NCBI GenBank assembly: GCA_913054055.1
Contig: CAJXIT010000200.1
Coordinates: 1-6,557, forward strand
DNA: 6,557 bases
Direction: 5' to 3'
Source of the DNA: an uncultured Thalassolituus sp.
GTDB taxonomy: Bacteria; Pseudomonadota; Gammaproteobacteria; Pseudomonadales; Oceanobacteraceae
Below the pieces are notes generated by a model that worked only from the letters and a program-made list of their open reading frames with translations, did no database searches and was not told the origin of the DNA. Shown here piece after piece: positions 1 to 5,327 of this stretch. Position numbers and translations under genes: made by a program. Within the stretch, counting starts at the first letter, position 1. Each line of letters opens with the position of its first letter.

Positions 1-25
1 TTTTAGAAAAGGGAAGTTGTAAAGA

Positions 26-102
26 TGGTGGCCCCTCGGTGACTCGAACACCGGACCTACCGATTATGAGTCGGGTGCTCTAACCAACTGAGCTAAGGGG
101 CC
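26..102 (-). tRNA. ileX: tRNA-Ile2 (CAU anticodon, lysidine-modified type)
   Basis: A complete 77-nt cloverleaf reads on the minus strand. It has a 7-bp acceptor stem (GGCCCCT with AGGGGCC), a D-arm GCTC/GAGC, an anticodon loop CTCATAA with anticodon CAT at 66-68, a T-arm CGGTG/CACCG with loop TTCGAGT, and an encoded CCA at 26-28. The top pair of the anticodon stem is a C-T mismatch. CAT could mean Met, but the acceptor and D-arm follow E. coli ileX/ileY, and the acceptor lacks the unpaired first base of initiator tRNA. It is therefore called the AUA-reading isoleucine tRNA, whose wobble C is converted to lysidine by TilS. Its position next to the rpoD terminator matches the E. coli rpoD-mug-ileX neighbourhood without mug. 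The isotype is inferred from sequence resemblance. Confidence 0.93.
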
Positions 103-108
103 GTCTTG

Positions 109-151
109 TTTATGTTTTCACAGGCTGAGCGCCTAATAATGTAAACATAAA
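109..151 (-). repeat. Inverted repeat / hairpin in the tRNA-Ile2 upstream region
   Basis: A perfect 9-bp inverted repeat has arms 109-117 (TTTATGTTT) and 143-151 (AAACATAAA). Inside it a 4-bp AGGC/GCCT stem (122-125 with 131-134) could close a small inner loop. The outer arms are pure A/T except for one pair, so folding would be modest. In minus-strand RNA it would sit directly 5' of the pre-tRNA or just beyond the rpoD terminator. A role in pre-tRNA processing is possible but is inference, and an A/T-rich spacer can produce such a repeat by chance. Confidence 0.4.
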
Positions 152-188
152 AAAAGAGCTGGGATTATAAAGTCCTCAGCTCTTTTTT
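150..188 (-). terminator. Rho-independent terminator of rpoD, probably bidirectional
   Basis: The stem pairs 156-161 (GAGCTG) with 177-182 (CAGCTC) and continues with GGA (162-164) against TCC (173-175), leaving one bulged base at 176 and an 8-nt loop (165-172). It is flanked by six T at 183-188 and an A-run at 149-155. Read on the minus strand, this is a G+C hairpin followed by a seven-U tract about 60 nt after the rpoD stop codon. It should end the rpsU-yqeY-dnaG-rpoD operon. The A-run on the other side would let it also work in the opposite direction. The remaining spacer (189-251) shows no gene. Confidence 0.92.
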
Positions 189-191
189 CAT
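164..191 (-). promoter_or_regulatory. Candidate sigma-70 promoter for tRNA-Ile2, embedded in the rpoD terminator
   Basis: On the minus strand a perfect -10 hexamer TATAAT (169-164) lies across the loop of the rpoD terminator. ATGAAA (191-186, 4 of 6 to TTGACA) sits 16 nt upstream. Transcription would start near position 157 and give a leader of about 55 nt before the tRNA. The region nearer the tRNA has only a weaker CATTAT (141-136) with no good -35, although a G+C-rich stretch like a stringent discriminator follows it. The tRNA must have a promoter or depend on read-through, and this is the best match I can find. It is unproven. Confidence 0.35.
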
Positions 192-251
192 AGTCCTTAA
201 CCATCACTTTTTTAATAAAAACGTTGGCTAAGTTTATGATTTCTTGGACTT

Positions 252-2072
252 TTATTCGTCTAAGAAAGAACGTAAGTGGTCACTGCGCGATGGGTGACGT
301 AATTTACGTAATGCTTTGGCTTCAATCTGACGGATACGCTCACGAGTAACGTCAAACTGTTTACCTACTTCTTCTAACGTGTGGTCGGTGTTCATATCGA
401 TACCGAAACGCATACGCAGTACTTTTGATTCACGAGCGGTTAGGCCGTTCAATACGCCGCGAGTGGCGTCTGTTAAGCCAGTCTCGGTTGCACTGTCGAT
501 TGGGCTGTCGCCGTTCACGTCTTCAATGAAGTCACCTAAGTGGCTATCTTCGTCATCACCGATTGGCGTTTCCATTGAGATAGGCTCTTTAGCGATTTTC
601 AGTACTTTACGGATTTTGTCTTCAGGCATATCCATACGTTCAGCCAATTCTTCAGGAGAGGCTTCGCGGCCCATTTCTTGAAGCATTTGACGGCTGACAC
701 GGTTCAGCTTGTTGATGGTTTCGATCATGTGAACCGGAATACGAATGGTACGCGCTTGGTCAGCAATCGAACGGGTGATGGCCTGACGAATCCACCAGGT
801 TGCATAAGTAGAGAACTTATAACCACGACGGTATTCAAACTTATCAACTGCCTTCATTAGGCCGATGTTACCTTCTTGGATTAAATCCAAGAACTGTAGG
901 CCACGGTTGGTGTATTTTTTCGCAATGGAGATTACTAGACGTAAGTTCGCTTCAACCATTTCTTTCTTAGCGCGGCGAGCACGGGCTTCACCAATGCTGA
1001 CTCGGCGGTTGATTTCTTTAATGTCTGTAATTTCTAAGCCAACACGTTCAGATACTTGGCGAATTTTCTTTTGTGCGCGGTCTAGGTCGTACTTATGATT
1101 GGTCAGCGCTTTGGCAGAATCGCCGGCGTTTTCAATCAAAGATGCTAACCATTCCACTTTGCCTTCGCTGCCTTGGAAAGACTTGATGAAGGTTTTACGA
1201 TCCACTTTACATTTACGAGTACAGATCATCATGATTTGACGTTCTTGTACGCGAATGAAATCTAGGTTGTCACGAGCACTGCCCACTAAGTCATCAAAGT
1301 ATTTTGGTGATAACTTAATTGGCGCAAAAATTTCTGCAAGAAGGGCGTTTTCTTTGTCTGCTTGCTTGCTGCCGCGACCGTGTTTTTCGATGGCTTTTTC
1401 GGTTTTACCTAGCTGAACATCAATTTCAGCCATGCGACGTTTTACTTCAACTGGGTCTGGGCCAGAAGGTGTATCGTCATCGTCATCAGAATCGTCTTTT
1501 TCTTTTTTCTCTGCTGCGTCGGCGGCAGATATAGGCGTTGCAGGTACTGGGTCATCGTCGCTTGCGTCTATGAAGCCGTTGAATACATCACCTAAACGGT
1601 TAATTTCTTCATCGGCCATAGATTCTTCTACGGCATCCAGTACTGTGCGCACAGCGCCTGGGTAATAAGAAAGGGCGGCCATTACTTCACGAATACCTTC
1701 TTCGATTCGTTTGGCAATCACGATTTCGCCTTCACGGGTCAGTAGTTCAACTGTGCCCATTTCACGCATATACATACGAACAGGGTCAGTGGTACGACCC
1801 ACATCACTTTCTACCGCAGCCAGTGCAGCAGCCGCTTCTTCAATGGCGGCTTCGTCTGTGGTGATTTCACCCATGTTTAGTTCATCAGCATCAGGTGCGA
1901 CTTCGGCTACTTTGATGCCGATGTCGTTAATCATGCGGATTATGTCTTCTACCTGTTCTGGGGTAGCAATGTCATCTGGGAGATGGTCATTTACCTGAGC
2001 GTATGTCAGGTAGCCTTGCTCTTTACCTTTGGCAATGAGCTCCTTTAGACGGGACTGTTTTGTAGCGGCCAT
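252..2072 (-). CDS. rpoD: RNA polymerase primary sigma factor RpoD (sigma-70)
   Basis: This is the housekeeping sigma subunit, which directs core RNA polymerase to -10/-35 promoters. Its 606 residues are close to the 613 of E. coli. Region 1.1 covers about 1-80. Region 1.2 starts at 96 (DPVRMYMREMG). The large non-conserved insert spans about 130-370 and has an acidic run at 193-200. Region 2 runs about 371-445, with the -10 melting and recognition segment around WWIRQAITR (426-434). The sigma finger is near 498-516 (ETPIGDDEDSHLGDF). Region 4.2, with the -35 helix-turn-helix, is at about 564-592, and the protein ends in the typical SDHLRSFLDE. The ATG at 2072 is preceded by AAGGG with 5 nt spacing, and the N-terminus fits the family. 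It is the last gene of the operon, 214 nt after dnaG, with its own promoters in that gap and a strong terminator downstream. No damage is seen. Confidence 0.99.
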   Translation of the reverse strand: MAATKQSRLKELIAKGKEQGYLTYAQVNDHLPDDIATPEQVEDIIRMINDIGIKVAEVAPDADELNMGEITTDEAAIEEAAAALAAVESDVGRTTDPVRMYMREMGTVELLTREGEIVIAKRIEEGIREVMAALSYYPGAVRTVLDAVEESMADEEINRLGDVFNGFIDASDDDPVPATPISAADAAEKKEKDDSDDDDDTPSGPDPVEVKRRMAEIDVQLGKTEKAIEKHGRGSKQADKENALLAEIFAPIKLSPKYFDDLVGSARDNLDFIRVQERQIMMICTRKCKVDRKTFIKSFQGSEGKVEWLASLIENAGDSAKALTNHKYDLDRAQKKIRQVSERVGLEITDIKEINRRVSIGEARARRAKKEMVEANLRLVISIAKKYTNRGLQFLDLIQEGNIGLMKAVDKFEYRRGYKFSTYATWWIRQAITRSIADQARTIRIPVHMIETINKLNRVSRQMLQEMGREASPEELAERMDMPEDKIRKVLKIAKEPISMETPIGDDEDSHLGDFIEDVNGDSPIDSATETGLTDATRGVLNGLTARESKVLRMRFGIDMNTDHTLEEVGKQFDVTRERIRQIEAKALRKLRHPSRSDHLRSFLDE

Positions 2073-2116
2073 ATATACCCTTGTTGTCCTGTACTGATGC
2101 GCGAATCAAACGCGAA

Positions 2117-2145
2117 ATTATAGCGCCCTGATCACTGCTTATCCA
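2117..2145 (-). promoter_or_regulatory. Sigma-70 promoter of rpoD
   Basis: On the minus strand TGGATA (2145-2140, 4 of 6 to TTGACA) is followed after exactly 17 nt by a perfect TATAAT (2122-2117). Transcription should start near 2111-2109, giving a leader of about 38 nt before the rpoD ATG. This would give rpoD a basal supply independent of the rpsU promoter. Confidence 0.7.
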
Positions 2146-2148
2146 GCG

Positions 2149-2160
2149 TATACTTGTATA
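2149..2160. repeat. 12-bp palindrome between the two rpoD promoters
   Basis: A perfect palindrome TATAC-AA-GTATA (minus-strand reading) lies between the predicted start of the heat-shock transcript and the -35 of the sigma-70 promoter. It could be a small operator. It is short and A/T-rich, and I recognise no regulator for it. Confidence 0.3.
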
Positions 2161-2168
2161 AGTGGTTG

Positions 2169-2197
2169 ATAATGGGGTTAAAAATCGTGCTTTCAAG
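2169..2197 (-). promoter_or_regulatory. Sigma-32 (RpoH) heat-shock promoter of rpoD
   Basis: On the minus strand CTTGAA (2197-2192) is followed after 14 nt by CCCCATTAT (2177-2169). This is essentially the full sigma-32 consensus (CTTGAA, a 13-15 nt spacer, CCCCATnT), with the same spacer length as E. coli dnaK P1. Transcription would start near 2162, about 90 nt before the rpoD ATG. E. coli rpoD is known to have a heat-shock promoter, but inside the dnaG coding region; here it lies in the dnaG-rpoD gap. The same bases also give a weaker sigma-70 reading (TTGAAA, 16 nt, CATTAT). Confidence 0.75.
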
Positions 2198-2261
2198 TGA
2201 ATTTGCGTGTTTAACCAAGTTATTTGTCGCAAATCATTGAGATCGGCGGTGTTTTGCTTGT

Positions 2262-2287
2262 GTCACCACTTTGGTGGACTAAGTGAC
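2262..2287 (-). other. Alternative hairpins at the dnaG 3' end, without a U-tract
   Basis: Just after the dnaG stop codon, overlapping inverted repeats can form competing stems. Examples are CACTT/AAGTG (2267-2271 with 2281-2285) and a 6-bp stem with one bulge between 2262-2267 and 2273-2279. No run of U follows on the minus strand, so this does not look like an intrinsic terminator, and read-through into rpoD is expected. E. coli has an RNase E processing site in the same intercistronic region; a similar processing role here is inference. Confidence 0.3.
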
Positions 2288-4332
2288 TATTGCCCTGTTA
2301 GCTGGCGATACCGTTGTTGATCCGCTTCGCTTAAGGATGCCATCTTGCCGCCGCATTTAATGAGCTTGGTGTTCAATAAATCTAGCTCAAGAATGTCTTT
2401 TGCCCAGTTAAATATTTGCTGGTCTTGATTTGCTAGGTTTTTAAATCCGCCTTGCGCAACAGATTGCTTGATAATGCGCTTATTAATGAGCTTGGCGGCA
2501 CGAATTCTAAGGTTGTTAAGGCAATCGTTCGCCGTTTGCTCTTGTTCGAGGTGCCCTTCTTTTTTGTTGTGGTGCTCGGTGAGCTGGCGATAGGTTTGAT
2601 AGTCATCATCTGTGGCCAAAATGCTTAGGGCATCAAGCAGTGAATGCTGTGGAGACGCTTGCAGTTTGATCACGAGGTTTTTTAACAGGCTAGAGTAGTG
2701 GCCATTAAATTCTTGTAAGAAGCTTAAGTCGCCAAAACTGGAGATGACCTGAGGTGCATGTAGCAAGATAGAGGTGGCCTGCTTGATGATGGCTGGCTCC
2801 TTGGTTTCTTCTACGTGATGGTCATGGCCTGCGTATTCTTCGTAGTCGTCATGGTGATAGGCCGCATCATTTTCATAATGTGAATAATCGTCATGGTGCA
2901 TATCCGCTGGCGGCTGTGTGCTGGTTTGAATGACATCTTGTGCCGCTTTGGCGCTGTAATTAGGCTTTGATGGGGTTGCGCTGCTTTTGGCTTCGTAGCT
3001 GATTTTTGGCTGAGCTTCGGCCATGGCTTTTAAATCGGGCACATCAATTTGCGTGATTTCAGATAGGTTTTGCCAGAACAAGCTTTTCAGTGCAATGCCG
3101 GGAATTTGCTGAATCATGGGGCCTGCCAGTTTGGCCAAGCGTGCGCGCCCTTCAATGCTGTCAGGGTCTTCAATGTCTTCTTTCAATTGCTTGATCAAGT
3201 ACTCGCCAATGCCTTGAGCATTGCTGATGCGCTGCTCAAAACCGTCTTTGCCTTCTTTGCGGATCATGGTGTCTGGGTCTTCACCATCGGGTAAAAATAA
3301 AAAGCGAATTTGCTGGCCATCTTCTAAAATCGGCAGGGCTTGTTCTAAGCCGCGCTTGGCGGCTTTGCGTCCTGCTTCGTCACCATCAAAGCAAAAGATC
3401 ACTTCGGGGGCGATTTTAAATAACTTTTGTAAATGGGTGGGGCTGGTGGCTGTGCCTAATGTGGCCACGGCGTAGTGCAGGCCAAACTCATGCAGTGCCA
3501 CCACGTCCATATAGCCTTCAACCACTAAAAAACGCTTCAAAGGCTGACGAATCTGTCGGCATTCGTACAGGCCGTATAGTTCGTGGCCTTTGTTAAATAT
3601 GGGGGTTTCTGGGCTGTTGAGGTATTTGGGTTTGTCGTCCCCTAAGGTACGCGCGCCAAAGCCTATGGTGCGCCCACGTACATCGCGAATTGGAAAGACG
3701 ATGCGGTTTCGAAAACGGTCGTACGAGCTGCCGTTGTCTTTTACAACTAGCATACCGGTATCCACCAAACCTTTGTGTTTTTGCTCGTCCACTTGGTTTT
3801 GGGCGTTTAATTCTAGGGTGTTTTTTAAGTTGTCCCAGCCAGGTGGGGCGTAGCCAATGTTGAAAAATTTGGCCGCCGTGCCTGATAATCCGCGGTTTTT
3901 TAAATAATCCACCGCCACTTGTTTGCCTTCGTGATAGCGCAATTGTTGCTGGTAGTACTCATTGGCACTGCCCATTAATTCATAAAGGCTGACACGTTCT
4001 TGCTGCTGTTTTTGCTGATACGGCGAGACTTCTTCTTTGGGTACTTCCATGCCCACGGAATCCGCTAATAGGGTAACCGCTTCTGGAAAATCGATGTTGT
4101 CGTATTCCATAACAAAGCCCACCGCATTGCCTTTTGCGCCGCAACCAAAGCAATAATAAAACTGCTTATCAGAGGCCACGGTAAAAGAGGGAGTTTTTTC
4201 GTTATGAAAAGGGCAGCACGCGCTGTGGTTTTTTCCGGCTTTTTTTAAGCGGATACGACTGTCTACCACGTCAACAATGTTTACGCGTGATAAAAGATCA
4301 TCAATAAATGTTTGGGGGATTCGGCCTGCCAT
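2287..4332 (-). CDS. dnaG: DNA primase DnaG
   Basis: DnaG makes the RNA primers for chromosomal replication and is recruited by the DnaB helicase. Domain order is clear. A CHC2 zinc-binding domain has ligands Cys40, His43, Cys61 and Cys64. The catalytic core carries the basic motif RNRIVFPIRD (208-217). The TOPRIM fold has Glu272 in VVEGYMDV and Asp316/Asp318 in FDGDEAGRKAA, followed by EDPDTM (351-356). The C-terminal helicase-binding domain covers about 510-681. At 681 residues it is about 100 longer than the E. coli protein, mostly from a long linker at about 440-510 that contains a His/Asp/Tyr-rich repeat. The start is fixed by MAGRIP, as in E. coli; AAAGG lies only 3 nt upstream of the ATG, which is close. 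The stop codon is TAG. It follows yqeY after 29 nt and precedes rpoD. Confidence 0.99.
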   Translation of the reverse strand: MAGRIPQTFIDDLLSRVNIVDVVDSRIRLKKAGKNHSACCPFHNEKTPSFTVASDKQFYYCFGCGAKGNAVGFVMEYDNIDFPEAVTLLADSVGMEVPKEEVSPYQQKQQQERVSLYELMGSANEYYQQQLRYHEGKQVAVDYLKNRGLSGTAAKFFNIGYAPPGWDNLKNTLELNAQNQVDEQKHKGLVDTGMLVVKDNGSSYDRFRNRIVFPIRDVRGRTIGFGARTLGDDKPKYLNSPETPIFNKGHELYGLYECRQIRQPLKRFLVVEGYMDVVALHEFGLHYAVATLGTATSPTHLQKLFKIAPEVIFCFDGDEAGRKAAKRGLEQALPILEDGQQIRFLFLPDGEDPDTMIRKEGKDGFEQRISNAQGIGEYLIKQLKEDIEDPDSIEGRARLAKLAGPMIQQIPGIALKSLFWQNLSEITQIDVPDLKAMAEAQPKISYEAKSSATPSKPNYSAKAAQDVIQTSTQPPADMHHDDYSHYENDAAYHHDDYEEYAGHDHHVEETKEPAIIKQATSILLHAPQVISSFGDLSFLQEFNGHYSSLLKNLVIKLQASPQHSLLDALSILATDDDYQTYRQLTEHHNKKEGHLEQEQTANDCLNNLRIRAAKLINKRIIKQSVAQGGFKNLANQDQQIFNWAKDILELDLLNTKLIKCGGKMASLSEADQQRYRQLTGQ
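2812..2901 (-). other. His/Asp/Tyr-rich repeat in the DnaG interdomain linker
   Basis: DnaG residues 478-507 contain eight His among many Asp, Glu and Tyr. HHDDY occurs twice (479-483 and 493-497), 14 residues apart. In the DNA the two copies share an identical 11-bp block, TCGTCATGGTG at 2846-2856 and 2888-2898 (plus strand), offset by 42 bp, which fits a tandem duplication. The segment is low complexity and probably disordered. The His clusters could bind metal ions, but no family function is known to me for them. Confidence 0.7.
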
Positions 4333-4348
4333 AGACCTTTAGATTGCC

Positions 4349-4373
4349 AAAGAAAAGCTCATTAAGCGAGCTT
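4349..4373 (-). terminator. Attenuator-like hairpin at the yqeY/dnaG junction
   Basis: On the minus strand AAGCTC (4373-4368) and GAGCTT (4360-4355) form a 6-bp stem around a 7-nt loop that contains the yqeY stop codon. The continuation TTCTTT (4354-4349), together with the last stem bases, gives a U-rich tract interrupted once by C. The stem is short and half A/U, so it would be a weak terminator. E. coli has a partial terminator just upstream of dnaG that keeps primase levels below S21. This hairpin is at the equivalent place, 16 nt before the dnaG ATG. The function is inferred. Confidence 0.5.
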
Positions 4374-4817
4374 GTCTTTAACCAATTTGCTGATGGCACC
4401 CATATCGGCACGTCCTGCAACTTGTGGTTTCACAAGTCCCATTACTTTACCCATATCTTGCATGCCAGAGGCACCGCTATCGGCCACTGCTTGAACCACA
4501 ATGGCTGATAACTCTTCCTCGGATAGGGCTTCCGGAAGGAAGTCCTGAATAACGCCAACTTCGAAGTGCTCTACTTCTGCAAGCTCAGTGCGGCCTGCAT
4601 CTTCATACTGCTTAATAGAGTCACGACGTTGTTTAACCATCTTGTCCATAATGGCAAGAATACGAGCGTCATCCAGTTCGATGCGTTCGTCAACTTCTAC
4701 ACGTTTGATCTCAGCTTGAATAGAACGTAAAGCTTGCGTACGAGGTTTATCCTTCGCGCGCATTGAGGTTTTCACCGCATCTTTAAGTACTGTTAATAAG
4801 CTTTGATCAGTCATCAT
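4362..4817 (-). CDS. yqeY: GatB/YqeY domain protein
   Basis: This is a 151-residue protein of the GatB/YqeY family. The family resembles the C-terminal tRNA-binding tail of the GatB subunit of tRNA-dependent amidotransferase, but its own cellular role is not firmly known. The N-terminal helical part carries the typical ALRSIQAEIKRVEVD stretch (29-43) and RRDSIKQYEDAGR (64-76). The C-terminal three-helix part includes FLPEALSEEEL (93-103) and MGKVMGLVKPQVAGRADMG (122-140), the usual family ending. No signal peptide or membrane segment is seen. Two ATG codons are adjacent (4817 and 4814). The weak ribosome site AGAG is 4 nt from the first and 7 nt from the second, so the second, giving MTDQ, may be the true start. 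It lies 32 nt after rpsU and 29 nt before dnaG and is clearly within the operon. Confidence 0.93.
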   Translation of the reverse strand: MMTDQSLLTVLKDAVKTSMRAKDKPRTQALRSIQAEIKRVEVDERIELDDARILAIMDKMVKQRRDSIKQYEDAGRTELAEVEHFEVGVIQDFLPEALSEEELSAIVVQAVADSGASGMQDMGKVMGLVKPQVAGRADMGAISKLVKDKLA

Positions 4818-4849
4818 GTATCTCTAGACAGTGTCTCTAAAATCAGTGA

Positions 4850-5065
4850 TTAGTAAAGACGAGTCATTTTACGCTGTTCGCGTGAAACTTTTTTAGCGTG
4901 ACGCTTAACAGCAGCTGCTTTTTTACGCTTACGCTCAGCTGTTGGCTTTTCGAACTGTTCGCGACGACGTACTTCAGAAAGAACGCCTGCTTTTTCGCAA
5001 GAACGTTTGAAACGACGTAGTGCTACGTCAAATGGCTCGTTTTCTTTTACTTTAACTTGTGGCAT
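4850..5065 (-). CDS. rpsU: 30S ribosomal protein S21
   Basis: S21 is a small, very basic protein of the 30S platform, close to the anti-Shine-Dalgarno end of 16S rRNA, and helps initiate translation. The 71 residues equal the E. coli length. ENEPFDVALRRFKRSCEKAG (8-27) is nearly invariant in proteobacteria. The C-terminal half is a Lys/Arg-rich helix with KAAAVKRHAKK (49-59), and the protein ends MTRLY. The ATG has AAAGGT about 9 nt upstream. It is the first gene of the operon, with its promoter and a hairpin-bearing leader upstream and tsaD divergent. No strong terminator separates it from yqeY; the 32-nt gap has only two short inverted repeats (AATCA/TGATT and AGACA/TGTCT). Confidence 0.99.
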   Translation of the reverse strand: MPQVKVKENEPFDVALRRFKRSCEKAGVLSEVRRREQFEKPTAERKRKKAAAVKRHAKKVSREQRKMTRLY

Positions 5066-5093
5066 TAAAAATTACCTTTGTATCCGTTGACTT

Positions 5094-5119
5094 AAATAGA
5101 CGGCAAAGCCCATCTATTT
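5094..5119 (-). promoter_or_regulatory. Stable hairpin in the rpsU mRNA leader
   Basis: In the minus-strand RNA, AAATAGATGG (5119-5110) pairs with CCGTCTATTT (5103-5094), giving ten pairs including one G-U, closed by the 6-nt loop GCTTTG. It lies 28 nt before the rpsU ATG and just upstream of the ribosome site, with no U-tract after it. It could stabilise the message or serve feedback control by S21. I know of no named leader motif matching it, so the role is open. Confidence 0.5.
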
Positions 5120-5177
5120 GGAATCTTTTGCTCGCACTGATGCGGGGTTAACCACACAGGCCCTATTGAGGCGGGGG

Positions 5178-5206
5178 ATTCTACTCGCTTTAAGGGCTAA
5201 ATGCAA
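5178..5206 (-). promoter_or_regulatory. Sigma-70 promoter of the rpsU-yqeY-dnaG-rpoD operon
   Basis: On the minus strand TTGCAT (5206-5201) is followed after 17 nt by TAGAAT (5183-5178, 5 of 6 to consensus). The bases after the -10, CCCCCGCC, form a G+C-rich discriminator of the kind found at ppGpp/DksA-repressed ribosomal promoters. Transcription would start near 5171, giving a leader of about 105 nt. No LexA box is visible here, unlike at E. coli rpsU. Confidence 0.6.
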
Positions 5207-5231
5207 AACTAGAATCAGTATAGTTCATGGG

Positions 5232-5241
5232 CATTATAATG
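5232..5241. promoter_or_regulatory. Symmetric -10 element, candidate tsaD promoter
   Basis: CATTATAATG is a perfect 10-bp palindrome that presents TATAAT on the plus strand (5235-5240) and again on the minus strand (5238-5233). Plus-strand transcription would start near 5247, about 80 nt before the tsaD ATG. Neither direction has a good -35 at 16-18 nt. It is the best promoter candidate for tsaD, and the symmetry means it might also fire toward rpsU. Confidence 0.45.
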
Positions 5242-5327
5242 GCAGTGCAGCCCTTATGGTTACTGGGCTATGGTGTTATTGGTTGGCTCTCAGTAGAATA
5301 GCCATCGCAAAAATTATTGAGGTTGGC

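Noticed and set aside
26..102. Reading the CAU tRNA as tRNA-Met
   Set aside because: Acceptor and D-arm match the ileX-type tRNA-Ile2, and the fully paired acceptor rules out an initiator tRNA. Its place beside rpoD also fits ileX.
379..1998. Several plus-strand reading frames antisense to rpoD
   Set aside because: They are low-complexity shadows (Ser/Ala/Arg-rich) of the rpoD codons, without ribosome sites or family signatures.
2023..2232. 69-residue minus-strand reading frame across the rpoD start
   Set aside because: It overlaps rpoD in another frame and covers the promoter region, with no recognisable protein character.
2262..2287. Intrinsic terminator between dnaG and rpoD
   Set aside because: Hairpins can form but no U-tract follows on the minus strand, so termination is not supported.
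3070..3853. Plus-strand reading frames antisense to dnaG
   Set aside because: They mirror the dnaG reading frame and show no independent coding signals.
5118..5327. 70-residue N-terminal extension of TsaD in the open frame upstream
   Set aside because: It has no TsaD family resemblance. The ATG at 5328 has a good ribosome site and gives the conserved N-terminus, and the upstream stretch holds the divergent promoters.
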